Assembly: GCA_046295175.1 (NCBI GenBank)
Contig: JBKBNY010000006.1
Span: 62,001 to 126,000 of the forward strand
Length of the DNA stretch: 64,000 bases
Direction: 5' to 3'
Source of the DNA: JALOLV01 sp046295175
GTDB lineage: Bacteria > Bacteroidota > Bacteroidia > Cytophagales > Spirosomataceae
Shown in pieces: positions 19,158-27,741 of the stretch. Each line of letters opens with the position of its first letter. The stretch's first letter is position 1. The position numbers were made by a program, and so were the translations under genes. The notes below the pieces were generated by a model. The model was not told the DNA's origin and did no database searches. It worked only from the letters and a program-made list of their open reading frames with translations.

Positions 19158-19613
19158 ATGACAATTACAGATAAAATCAGGAAGTTAATTATTGACAAAA
19201 ATCTCACTTCAACCAAGTTTGCAGACGATATTGACGTGCCAAGACCCAGTATTTCACACATTCTTTCGGGAAGAAATAAACCCAGTTTAGAAATTGTACA
19301 GAAAATTATCAAAAAATACCCAGAATTAGGTTTAGAATGGGTTATTGAAGAAGAAGATTTTAACACTCCGAATAATACTCAAAACGCTGTAAATCAATCG
19401 AATATACCACCAAGACGAATTGGCTATCTTAACCGAGAATTGAATGAAAGAAAAATTCCTGAACAGAATAACGTACAATCAAATCTTGGTGCAATTAGTA
19501 ATGGAGTAAATTTTAATGGGATGTCAATTTCTGACGGTGCAAACAAGACCATCAAAAAAATAACCGTGTTTTTTACTGACGGGACATTCATTGACATCAA
19601 CTCAACCTTTTAA
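19158..19613 (+). CDS. XRE-family helix-turn-helix regulator
   Basis: 151-aa DNA-binding protein. The N-terminal ~65 residues are a lambda-repressor-like HTH (TKFADDIDVPRPSISHILSGRNKPSLEIVQKIIKKYPELGLEWV). The rest is a low-complexity Asn/Gln-rich linker and a short beta-like tail (KKITVFFTDGTFIDINSTF). No protease or sensor domain is visible. It is 2 bp upstream of the VOC gene, so they are coupled. A second XRE protein of similar size lies at 57375-57821. Confidence 0.85.
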   Translation: MTITDKIRKLIIDKNLTSTKFADDIDVPRPSISHILSGRNKPSLEIVQKIIKKYPELGLEWVIEEEDFNTPNNTQNAVNQSNIPPRRIGYLNRELNERKIPEQNNVQSNLGAISNGVNFNGMSISDGANKTIKKITVFFTDGTFIDINSTF

Positions 19614-19615
19614 AT

Positions 19616-20038
19616 ATGAAGCAGGCAATACATTTCATTACCATCGGCGTACAGAATCTTGAAGTGATGAAAACTTTTTATAAAGAAGTTTTTGGGTGGG
19701 AGCAATCGAACGAAGATGAGGGAATTGCTTTCTTCAAGGTCAATGGTTTTATACTCGCTCTTTTTCCAGTTGATGAGTTGATTAAAGACATCGGAGAAAA
19801 TGGGCTTACTGCTCCTAAAGGTTTCAAGGGTCTTACGGCTTCAATAAATTTTAGGTCTGAGGAAGAAGTTGATTTGGAGTTCAAAAATCTGATTAGCAAA
19901 GGAGCCGTCCCAATCAAAAATCCGCACAAAGTTTTCTGGGGTGGCTACAGTGGCTATATAGCAGATATCGAAAATAATTATTGGGAACTCGCATTCAATC
20001 CATTTATAGAAATATCCGAAGATGGTAAAATAGCTTAG
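19616..20038 (+). CDS. VOC superfamily (glyoxalase/bleomycin-resistance-like) protein
   Basis: 140-aa single-domain vicinal-oxygen-chelate protein with the paired beta-alpha-beta-beta-beta pattern: AIHFITIGVQNLEVMKTFYKEVFGW at the start and WGGYSGYIADIENNYWELAFNPF at the end. The closing YWELAFNP matches the YgcA/PhnB-like VOC subgroup of unknown substrate. It is translationally linked to the XRE gene (2-bp gap). Enzymatic or binding function cannot be told from sequence. Confidence 0.85.
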   Translation: MKQAIHFITIGVQNLEVMKTFYKEVFGWEQSNEDEGIAFFKVNGFILALFPVDELIKDIGENGLTAPKGFKGLTASINFRSEEEVDLEFKNLISKGAVPIKNPHKVFWGGYSGYIADIENNYWELAFNPFIEISEDGKIA

Positions 20039-21547
20039 CTTACATTATATATATAGTGTTACTCCAAATTGTATGGTTATCGTAGTAATTTAGATATTGA
20101 GAATAACTTATTTCAAAACCTGATAAATGTTAAAACGCTAAGATTGTTTGAGTTTGTAAAACAGGACAGATTCCTATTTTTTCAATTGGGTTTCAATTTT
20201 CAATGAATCAAATGATTCACTCATGTACTATTGAATTTCTAAATAACAGTGACCACCTCAACTTTAGAAAAACAAAAGACCAAAAAACAGTATTTCCCAT
20301 AAAAGAAGAATGACACTTAATCCAAAATATTAAGTTGAACAATTTCAGACTTTATATAAATATCCAGTCCAATATTCCAAGAGACATATAATAATAAGAG
20401 TTTATTTAAATCCTCAATAACTTTTAAAGCCAAATTTGGCAAAATAAAAAGAGATGAGTTACTCGATTTTTAGAATCCAAAACAAAAACTTATAAAAGTG
20501 AGCGGTGTTCTTATGCCAATATTGTAATAATGTGGATACAAACTAGTACGGTTATGGAAGCTTGTAGTTGGGTTAGGATAAATTTCACAAGTACAAATAC
20601 GAACTTTAAGCGTATTGAATTTAACAGCATTTCCAATCAAATGAGTTTTAGGAGCTGACTTTGGGAGAGCAAAAATAATTGTATTGAGAGTAGTTTTTGT
20701 GAAAGAAATTCAATTTTGAAATTCTAAATTTAAAATATCTACTCTGCGAAGATAAATTTTATAGAGTCAACAATTAACAATTTTATTAAAAAATTCAGTA
20801 TCGGATAATTACTAAAATGTTTTGGAAAGCGTGAACTTGGTTCAGTTTAAACACACTTGTTAAATCCCAAAACTTGAATTCATAATATTTTTAAACATTG
20901 GATAAATGATGTGTATCTACAAGGGTTAAAATTTAGGCTTTATTAAGCCCTTAGAGAAGACTTTAGGTATATTGTGGTATGATTACTCATTTCACCAACT
21001 CAAAACGCCTCAATCAAAAGAATTACTTTAACTGAAAAATAGGCATTTTCGAGATAAATTTATACTAATCATACGTAAAGTAATTATAATACTTTTTATT
21101 TGTTTTAATAATTTTATTTATATTGATAAATATTATATTTTTAAAAATTATATACAGTATAATAAATTTAATATTTATATATAGTACAGTAAAAATTAAA
21201 CTTATTATAATTATAGACCATTTAGTATTAATAATAAATAATATATTTATAATACAATTAATTATAATAATATATACAAAACATTTAGACAATAATATAC
21301 TTTCAGAATTTATTGAAAAATATAAATATATTATTACTTAAAAACCATTTATTACTTATATATCTATATTATCTTACTTTTTGTATTTATCTTATATTCT
21401 GTACTAATATTTTTTACCTTTCTTTTTGTCTTAAATGGGATTTACAAATCGTAAAAAGTAAATGTTCAATAAAATATATTTGCATAGTATTTGTAGGAAG
21501 TATAAAATAGTTTATATTGCCCCATAAATACTATTTGTAATATTTGT
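20039..21547. other. 1.5-kb gene-poor, extremely AT-rich region upstream of parA
   Basis: No credible gene. Short open frames around 21065-21510 are runs of Ile/Asn/Tyr codons produced by AT bias on both strands. Between ~20500 and 20720 the minus strand stays open for about 75 codons without a start, which may be a decayed gene that I cannot identify. The last 500 bp reach the highest A+T content of the window. Just before parA the octamer TATTTGTA occurs three times (21488, 21532, 21541), a possible centromere or operator. No insertion-sequence ends were recognised. Confidence 0.5.
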
Positions 21548-21548
21548 A
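21488..21548 (+). promoter_or_regulatory. Three TATTTGTA repeats immediately before parA
   Basis: TATTTGTA at 21488-21495, 21532-21539 and 21541-21548, the last touching the parA start codon. In type Ib partition systems the centromere and operator repeats bound by the RHH partner lie just upstream of parA, so these are candidates; chance is not excluded in such AT-rich DNA. Confidence 0.35.
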
Positions 21549-22315
21549 TGGTAATTAGTTTGGTTAATAACAAAGGGGGAGTTGGGAAGACAACTTCTGC
21601 TCAAAATATCGGAGCCGCTCTTCATCGTTTTGCAGAAGCCCGTGTTTTGTTTATAGACCTCGATGGACAAGCGAGTTTAACTCGATGTTTCGGAATTCAA
21701 GAAAGCCAAGTTGGCAGCAACAATGCTGGTACTTTTATAGCTCGTGATGATGTACCTATCGAGGCAATTGTCAAGAAGACTCCAGTAGGGGATTTGCTTC
21801 CGAGTAGTGCAGAGCTTAATAATAAAGAAGACTATATAAAAGCCTCACCGATTTTTCCTTTTAACCTTAAACTGAGACTCGAAAAATACAAATCTCAATA
21901 TGATTTTGTAATTATTGATTGTCCGCCAACGCTCTCAGCTATGACTCGCATTGCATTAGTCGCGTGTGATATGTACATGGTTCCGTTACAGGCCGAGTTT
22001 TTGAGCTACGAAGGTCTAAGAAACTTCTTGAATTATTCAAAAGAAATACAATTAATCAGTCCTCAAACTCAGCTTGGAGGAGTTTTTGCAACTCGTTACA
22101 ACCCAAGAATTAATAAAAAGTTGAGCAATGACCTAATTGAAGCTACTAAGCAGCAGTTGGGTGATAAATTTTTCACTTCATATATCAGAGATAATATCTC
22201 GGTATCGGAGGCTCAAGCCAGCGGAACCGACATTTTTAATTATGCTCCAGATAGCAATGGTGCCAAAGATTATTATCAGCTCACCCGCGAAATCTTGAGT
22301 AGTTTTAAAAAATAG
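21548..22315 (+). CDS. parA: ParA family ATPase (type Ib-like partition protein)
   Basis: 255-aa deviant-Walker ATPase without an N-terminal HTH, as in plasmid type Ib ParA/ParF proteins. P-loop NNKGGVGKTTSAQNIGAAL near residue 8, switch I FIDLDGQASLTRCF, Walker B FVIIDCPPTLSAM. The family forms ATP-dependent dimers on nucleoid DNA and moves cargo marked by a centromere-binding partner. The gene is followed 71 bp later by an RHH protein gene, the expected partner type, and then by a membrane-protein gene. The setting in gene-poor, AT-rich DNA suggests plasmid ancestry, or possibly a chromosomal origin neighbourhood. Confidence 0.92.
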   Translation: MVISLVNNKGGVGKTTSAQNIGAALHRFAEARVLFIDLDGQASLTRCFGIQESQVGSNNAGTFIARDDVPIEAIVKKTPVGDLLPSSAELNNKEDYIKASPIFPFNLKLRLEKYKSQYDFVIIDCPPTLSAMTRIALVACDMYMVPLQAEFLSYEGLRNFLNYSKEIQLISPQTQLGGVFATRYNPRINKKLSNDLIEATKQQLGDKFFTSYIRDNISVSEAQASGTDIFNYAPDSNGAKDYYQLTREILSSFKK

Positions 22316-22386
22316 ACCATATATATAATCAAAACTTGTAATAAATAGCTATTTTTTGTATATAATACCGAAAAATCACCAAAAAG

Positions 22387-22692
22387 ATGGCAAAAAAGAA
22401 AGAATTTAGCTTTGAAAAGTTTGAAGCAATACCAAGCCAAGATACAAACCAAGCCACTGTAATTCAGACAGTTATAGTGCAAACGGGTCCATCGACTAAA
22501 GTAACTTTTGATTGTCCGAATGAGTTAGTCGAGCAAATGAAAGACTATGGGTATTGGGAGGGTATGTCTCAAAAAGAAATCATTATTGAAGCTCTAAATG
22601 TATATTTTGAGGATAAATCCTTTAAAGAAAGACCAGAAAAGGTTAAACAACGTAAAAAAGTGGGTAGAAAACCTAAAGGAATCGGTTTCTAA
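22387..22692 (+). CDS. Ribbon-helix-helix-like protein, probable ParA partner
   Basis: 101-aa basic protein. Residues ~38-75 (STKVTFDCPNELVEQMKDYG then MSQKEIIIEALNVYFED) fit a beta strand plus two helices of the ribbon-helix-helix fold. A flexible N-terminus carries FSFEKFEAIP and the tail (QRKKVGRKPKGIGF) resembles an AT-hook. Size, fold and position after parA match ParG-like centromere-binding proteins, whose unstructured N-termini stimulate ParF. The same FEK(F/L)E motif begins the next gene product. No database match can be claimed. Confidence 0.7.
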   Translation: MAKKKEFSFEKFEAIPSQDTNQATVIQTVIVQTGPSTKVTFDCPNELVEQMKDYGYWEGMSQKEIIIEALNVYFEDKSFKERPEKVKQRKKVGRKPKGIGF

Positions 22693-22802
22693 AAAAATAT
22701 AATTATTAAGCGGTATCGTTTTTTACGACTATTGCCTAACTAACATCCATAAACTTATATTATTTTTGCTCATAGCACTATAAATTTGCTATTGAGATAT
22801 TG

Positions 22803-23261
22803 ATGACTAATAAAAGAGACAAATTTGAGTTTGAAAAACTCGAAATTCCTAAAACACTATCAATCGAACCTCAGCAAGAATTTTTAAAAGAAAGTGTATC
22901 TAAAAACGATAATTCTTTTATTTTCTGGCTTGTTGGATTAATAGTGTTATTTTTTATTATCCTGTCATTGTATTTTTTCTATAAAAATTCTTACCAAAAT
23001 AAACCTGCCAATACTTCAATCAAAGTTGATTCAACAAAGAGTCCTCCGATACCAAAATCAACGCCAAAACCGGTGTACTTTAATTACTATGACTCAGTTG
23101 TATTTTTAAACAATCATACTGATTATAAGGTAGTTATCTCTAAAGGATTCGATGATTACATGAAGAAAAATAAGTTAGTTATTAAGTCTGGTGACTACTA
23201 TTTTAATTGCTTTTGCGATGACCTTTACACTGCATACCAGCCTGGCGATGTGATTCCTTAG
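22803..23261 (+). CDS. Single-pass membrane protein of the parA locus
   Basis: Unrecognised. The ATG at 22803 is preferred to the adjacent TTG at 22800. A cytoplasmic N-terminus of ~38 residues begins NKRDKFEFEKLEIPKTL, resembling the N-terminus of the preceding RHH protein. One transmembrane helix follows (about residues 38-60, FWLVGLIVLFFIILSLYFF), then a Pro-rich linker and a ~75-residue outer domain with Cys-x-Cys (NCFCDD). The shared N-terminal motif suggests that both proteins contact ParA; membrane docking of the partition complex is a hypothesis. Confidence 0.65.
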   Translation: MTNKRDKFEFEKLEIPKTLSIEPQQEFLKESVSKNDNSFIFWLVGLIVLFFIILSLYFFYKNSYQNKPANTSIKVDSTKSPPIPKSTPKPVYFNYYDSVVFLNNHTDYKVVISKGFDDYMKKNKLVIKSGDYYFNCFCDDLYTAYQPGDVIP

Positions 23262-23322
23262 ATATTCACAAATAATTCAACTGTTTCACGGACTTTTCCA
23301 CAAACGACTGTAAATCAACTAT

Positions 23323-23331
23323 TTATCCACA
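23323..23331 (+). promoter_or_regulatory. DnaA box (TTATCCACA)
   Basis: Exact match to the consensus 9-mer, with a one-mismatch copy (TTTTCCACA) at 23294-23302, 21 bp upstream. Exact boxes are expected by chance about once per window in AT-rich DNA, so context carries the weight. Confidence 0.5.
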
Positions 23332-23333
23332 AG

Positions 23334-23349
23334 TGTTCCACGTGGATAC
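23334..23349. promoter_or_regulatory. parS-like site
   Basis: TGTTCCACGTGGATAC matches the first 13 of 16 positions of the parS form TGTTCCACGTGGAACA, with a perfect 10-bp palindromic core TCCACGTGGA. It overlaps the DnaA box flank. ParB that would read it is not in this window. Confidence 0.5.
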
Positions 23350-23387
23350 TTTTTTACTGTGTAAAACAAGTCGAAAACCAAACGCTC

Positions 23388-23443
23388 TGAGAATTGAATG
23401 AACCGTACAAGAGGTAAGACATGATTCAAATATTGAATTCTCA
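23388..23443. repeat. 56-bp inverted element, copy C
   Basis: TGAGAATTGAAT on the left faces TTGAATTCTCA on the right. CTCTGAGAATT / AATTCTCAGAG is an 11-bp perfect inverted repeat. It has the same span and arm sequence as the elements at 57256-57310 and 57999-58054. Confidence 0.6.
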
Positions 23444-23474
23444 GAGGGGTGAATATTTAGCTACATTCCAATAT

Positions 23475-23540
23475 TTGAGCAGAAAGAGCAGGGGCGAGAA
23501 ACAAAGAGTGAATAAAAGGAAAAAGTGAGTGAGAGAGGAA
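23475..23540 (+). other. Polypurine tract
   Basis: About 65 bases on the plus strand that are almost all A or G (GAGCAGAAAGAGCAGGGGCG at the left end), bordering a ~95-bp tract of nearly pure A/T. The strand asymmetry is extreme compared with the rest of the window. Confidence 0.6.
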
Positions 23541-23669
23541 TATATATTTATTATATAGTATTAAATATAAGTAAAATTTATTCAAATATATATGTTATAT
23601 AATTTATATTATGTTAAATAAATAAATTTATATACCCTACTTAATCGCTTAATATTGACTTTAAATAAA

Positions 23670-23701
23670 AAAAGTTCGTCAGAGTTTTCTGACGAACTTT
23701 T
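23670..23701 (-). terminator. Terminator of the 367-aa TPR gene
   Basis: 14-bp perfect stem AAAAGTTCGTCAGA / TCTGACGAACTTTT with GTTT loop. On the minus strand it is followed by a T7 run, 22 bp past the TPR stop codon. Confidence 0.9.
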
Positions 23702-23723
23702 GAAATTATCATTTAAAAATATT

Positions 23724-24827
23724 TTATTTTTTACGACCTGCACATTGATTAAGAACGTTCTCAAGATTTTTAAGGTTTTCTTGCAAATCTGGTTCGTTTG
23801 GCTTGGTTGATTTACAAACTTCAAAATACTTCTTAGCTTCATTAAACTTATCACAAACTTTATCCTCTACGGCTTTACCTTCTTTTTGATAAGTTTTCAT
23901 ATCCATGTTATCTACTTGCTTCTTAATCTCTACCGCAGTATTGAAATGGAAAACGGCTAAGTTATAATTGGCATCATAGTTATTTGGTTCTTTACCTAAT
24001 ACTACTGTGTACCACTTCAAAGCCTCTTCTTTTTTACCTGCGTTATCGTATAAAATGGCAAGATTCAATGTATTTACCATGTTGTCTGGCTCTTTATCAA
24101 CCAAAATTTTCATTTCGTTGATGGCCTCATCCATGTTTCCACCTGATAACTGAATATTTACCAATGCCCCTTGTAAATCTTTGTCTTTAGGGTGTACTTT
24201 GATACCCTTTTTGAGTGTCTCGATAGCTTTAGCAGTATTTTTTTCAGAACGATACAACTCTGCTAAACCGTAGAATACAGCTGGGTCCTTACCTCCTAAC
24301 TCCAAAAAGTCGCTAAAACCTTTGCGAGCTGCTTCCATATCTTTGCCTTGCTGACCAACAATACCCAAATAAAGTGCCGATACGGTATCTTTAGGGTTTG
24401 TTTGTGATGCTAAACCAAACATCTTTACCGCTCCACCGTAGTTTTTAGCATTGTAATAAACAGTACCTTGCTGCATCAAGGCATTATAAAGGCCTTTATT
24501 TCTCGATTCTTCGATTTCTTTGACCATCTTCCCTCCAGCTGTTGCATCAACTTCAAGGGCTTTTTTGTATGTTTCAAAGGCCTTTGCGGCAGCCATTGAA
24601 TCTTTTCCACAAGACATTGCCATTGACTCATAAGACTGTGCCAATTTCAACCAAGTTGCTGGTTTGGCACCTTTTTTAGGGTCGGCAGTTGCTTTTTCGT
24701 TTTTAGCGATGTCGTCGGCAGCGGTTTTACACTGAGCCTCACGCATTTGAGCTTCAAGAGCCGCGTTCTGAGCAAAAGCACCTGTTGCAAAAATGCTAAA
24801 AGCAGATGCTAAAAAGATTTTCTTCAT
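23724..24827 (-). CDS. Exported TPR-repeat protein (367 aa)
   Basis: Periplasmic TPR scaffold. Signal peptide MKKIFLASAFSIFATGAFAQ (cleavage after AFA-Q). Residues 55-310 carry about six TPR units (for example DTVSALYLGIVGQQGKDMEAARKG is built on the TPR spacing). The C-terminal ~55 residues are Lys/Glu-rich with three cysteines (VCDKFNEAKKYFEVCKSTK and NQCAG). It lies downstream of gyrA on the same strand but 270 bp away with its own terminator. Function unknown; the partner-binding role is inferred. Confidence 0.87.
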   Translation of the reverse strand: MKKIFLASAFSIFATGAFAQNAALEAQMREAQCKTAADDIAKNEKATADPKKGAKPATWLKLAQSYESMAMSCGKDSMAAAKAFETYKKALEVDATAGGKMVKEIEESRNKGLYNALMQQGTVYYNAKNYGGAVKMFGLASQTNPKDTVSALYLGIVGQQGKDMEAARKGFSDFLELGGKDPAVFYGLAELYRSEKNTAKAIETLKKGIKVHPKDKDLQGALVNIQLSGGNMDEAINEMKILVDKEPDNMVNTLNLAILYDNAGKKEEALKWYTVVLGKEPNNYDANYNLAVFHFNTAVEIKKQVDNMDMKTYQKEGKAVEDKVCDKFNEAKKYFEVCKSTKPNEPDLQENLKNLENVLNQCAGRKK

Positions 24828-25095
24828 CTTTAAGATTAAATTTAAGTTAATAGCAGCTTAAACGTAATGATTAGATTTTAATGAACAACTAAAAAGTTAA
24901 AATAATAGATTTTTTACGCCATTTCTATCAAAATCTATCAATATCAATCTGCTTTGGGTTTTAGACGTTTATTTTGATTGAAAAGTATTAATTTTTTTTT
25001 GATTAACAAAATTTTAACAGTCAGAAAGGATTATAAGAGAGATAAGTGCTTTGATAAAATATACGAATCAAAGCACCTCCTCCGCTTCAACTCCC

Positions 25096-27741
25096 CTACT
25101 CTATTGCGGGAGTTTCGGCTGTATCTGATTGATTTTCAGCACTTTCACCATTTACTTCTTCGTCCTCCTCTTCTCGGATGATACGAGTTATAGAAGCAAT
25201 GGCATCGTTATCGCTTACACGAATCAGCTTAACACCTTGCGTGTTACGTCCCATCACACGAAGGTCAGAAACTTTGATACGAATTGCGATACCATTTTGG
25301 GTGATAATCATTAAATCATCGTCATCGGTAACTTCTTTGATAGCCACCAAATTACCTACTTTATCTGTGATATTGAGGGTTTTAACACCTTTTGCACCAC
25401 GACTTGTGATTCGGTAATCATCAATATCGGAGCGTTTACCATATCCTTTTTCTGATACTACAAGTAACTGAGCATCTTCTCGGTTTATACACACCATTCC
25501 GATTGCTTTATCGCCCTCTTCGAGGTTAATACCACGAACACCCGTTGCAGTACGACCCATCGGGCGGGTTCCAGCTTCATGGAAACGTACGGCTTTACCA
25601 TTTCGAGCGGCAATCACAATATGATTATCACCATTTGTTAGGGCAACATCGAGTAGATTATCGCCTTCGTTGATATTAATGGCAATAATACCATTCTGAC
25701 GTGGACGAGAATAGGCTTCAAGCAATGTTTTCTTGACAGTTCCTTGCTCGGTACACATCACAATGTAGTTATTATTGATATAATCTTCATCGGTCAATGT
25801 TTTCACGTTAAGAACAGCTCTGATGCTATCATCGGACTCAATATTAATCAAGTTCTGAATCGCTCGACCTTTTGAAGTTTTGCTACCTTCTGGTACTTCA
25901 AAAACTCGCAACCAATACAAACGACCTTTTTGGGTAAATATCAACAAATAATTGTGGTTTGTTGCGGCAAAAAGGTGTTCTGTATAGTCTTCGTCTTTGG
26001 TTTTTACGCCACGAGAGCCAACCCCACCACGGCCTTGAGTACGGTATTCTTGTAGTGGAGTACGCTTGATATAGCCTTGATTTGAGATTGTAACGAGCAT
26101 TTCATCGTCTGGAATCATGTCTTCGATACTAAACTCACCCGCTGCCATCTCGATTTTACTACGACGTGTATCGCCGTATCTATCTTTCAACTCCGCCAAT
26201 TCGGTTTTGATGATGGTGCGTTTTTTATCCTCCGAATTCAAGATTGAGAGTAATTCTTCAATCAATTTCTTGATTTCTTCGTATTCGCCAATAATTTTAT
26301 CTCTTTCGAGACCAGTAAGACGTTGCAAACGCATATCGAGGATTGCTTTTGCTTGAATCTCACTTAAAATTAAGCCTTCGTTGTTATCGGTAATAAACGT
26401 ATCTACGATTTGCATACGCTCGCGGCCCGACTTCAAGAAATCAGCTTTTTGCTCAGGCGTCATGAAATCGCCATTCATCAAACCAGCTTTTGCCTCTTCT
26501 GGGTCACGTGATTTACGAATAAGGGCGATAACACCATCAAGATAATCGAGTGCTATCAACAAACCTACCAATACGTGAGCACGCTTTTGAGCCTCTTTGA
26601 GGTCGTATTGGGTACGACGTGTTACAACATCGAGGCGGTGGTCAACGTAGTAACGAATCATATCTTTGAGATTCAACGTATGCGGACGACCTTTTACAAG
26701 TGCCACATTGTTGATACTAAAAGACGATTGAAGCTGCGTATATTTGTAAAGGTTATTTAAAACAACGTTTGGAACAGCGTCTTTTTTCAAATCGTAAACC
26801 ACACGTAAACCTTCACGGTCGGATTCATCACGAATATCTGAGATACCTTCGAGTTTCTTTTCGTTGATAAGAGCCGCTGTTTTTTCAATCATCAGGGCTT
26901 TATTTACCATGTACGGAATCTCAGTAACTACGATTTGGTTTTTGCCAGTTTTGGTTGTTTCAAAATTGGCAACCGAACGAATAACTACTCTTCCTCTACC
27001 AGTTTCAAAAGCTGATTTAACACCACTGTAACCGTAGATGATACCTCCAGTCGGGAAATCAGGGGCTTTGATATGCTGCATTAGCTCTTCAACCGTAATC
27101 TCTTGGTTATCAATGTATGACACAATGCCATCAACAACTTCTGTAAGATTGTGAGGGGCCATATTGGTAGCCATACCAACCGCAATACCCGATGTACCAT
27201 TTAGTAACAAATTCGGGATTTTTGAAGGCATTACAGAGGGTTCTTCGAGCGAGTCATCAAAGTTAGGCTGAAAGTCAACCGTTTCTTTGTTGATGTCGGC
27301 CAGCATTTCTTCGGCAATTCGCTTTAAGCGAGCCTCAGTGTAACGCATGGCGGCTGGCGAATCGCCATCTATCGAGCCAAAGTTTCCTTGTCCATCGACC
27401 ATCGGATAGCGTAGAGACCATTCTTGGGCCATACGGACCATTGTGTCATAAACGGAAGCATCGCCGTGAGGGTGATACTTACCCAGAACCTCCCCTACTA
27501 TACGTGCAGATTTTTTATAAGGACGATTGTGATAAACGCCCAACTCAGCCATTCCGTAAAGCACTCTGCGGTGCACTGGCTTTAGACCATCTCTTACATC
27601 GGGTAAAGCACGAGAAACGATTACCGACATCGAATAATCGATGTAGGCTCCACGCATTTCGTCTTCAATGTTTATCGAGATAATGTTGCCGTTTTGGGGC
27701 GAATTGGGGTTTTGGTTAATGTTTTCTGTTTCCTCAGCCAT
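25096..27741 (-). CDS. gyrA: DNA gyrase subunit A
   Basis: Breakage-reunion subunit of type II topoisomerase, acting with GyrB to introduce negative supercoils. N-terminal ALPDVRDGLKPVHRRVLYGM, catalytic tyrosine in AAMRYTEARL near residue 132, quinolone-determining stretch HPHGDASVYDTMVRMAQEW, coiled coil and six-blade C-terminal beta-pinwheel with a GyrA-box-like stretch (QGRGGVGSRGVK). The position equivalent to E. coli Ser83 is Ala here, with Ser at 84. 881 aa is normal, with an acidic Glu-rich tail. Confidence 0.97.
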   Translation of the reverse strand: MAEETENINQNPNSPQNGNIISINIEDEMRGAYIDYSMSVIVSRALPDVRDGLKPVHRRVLYGMAELGVYHNRPYKKSARIVGEVLGKYHPHGDASVYDTMVRMAQEWSLRYPMVDGQGNFGSIDGDSPAAMRYTEARLKRIAEEMLADINKETVDFQPNFDDSLEEPSVMPSKIPNLLLNGTSGIAVGMATNMAPHNLTEVVDGIVSYIDNQEITVEELMQHIKAPDFPTGGIIYGYSGVKSAFETGRGRVVIRSVANFETTKTGKNQIVVTEIPYMVNKALMIEKTAALINEKKLEGISDIRDESDREGLRVVYDLKKDAVPNVVLNNLYKYTQLQSSFSINNVALVKGRPHTLNLKDMIRYYVDHRLDVVTRRTQYDLKEAQKRAHVLVGLLIALDYLDGVIALIRKSRDPEEAKAGLMNGDFMTPEQKADFLKSGRERMQIVDTFITDNNEGLILSEIQAKAILDMRLQRLTGLERDKIIGEYEEIKKLIEELLSILNSEDKKRTIIKTELAELKDRYGDTRRSKIEMAAGEFSIEDMIPDDEMLVTISNQGYIKRTPLQEYRTQGRGGVGSRGVKTKDEDYTEHLFAATNHNYLLIFTQKGRLYWLRVFEVPEGSKTSKGRAIQNLINIESDDSIRAVLNVKTLTDEDYINNNYIVMCTEQGTVKKTLLEAYSRPRQNGIIAININEGDNLLDVALTNGDNHIVIAARNGKAVRFHEAGTRPMGRTATGVRGINLEEGDKAIGMVCINREDAQLLVVSEKGYGKRSDIDDYRITSRGAKGVKTLNITDKVGNLVAIKEVTDDDDLMIITQNGIAIRIKVSDLRVMGRNTQGVKLIRVSDNDAIASITRIIREEEDEEVNGESAENQSDTAETPAIE

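Larger units (their letters stand above)
23262..23723. other. Non-coding block with origin-like features
   Basis: 462 bp without genes. In order it holds a TGTTTCACG half-parS-like sequence (23282-23290), TTTTCCACA (23294-23302), a perfect DnaA box TTATCCACA (23323-23331), a parS-like TGTTCCACGTGGA (23334-23346), a 56-bp inverted element (23388-23443), a purine tract of ~65 bases (23475-23540) and an AT-only-like tract (23540-23635) before a terminator. The combination resembles a replication origin with a nearby centromere, but it is not proof. Confidence 0.5.

Noticed and set aside
21065..21510. Several 60-76-aa open frames on both strands rich in Ile, Asn, Tyr and Lys
   Set aside because: They arise from the extreme A+T content; composition is simple and overlapping frames on opposite strands are mirror images, with no convincing ribosome site or homology.
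24978..25181. 67-aa plus-strand frame overlapping the gyrA 3' end
   Set aside because: Its second half is antisense to the gyrA tail and the first half is low-complexity; no support.
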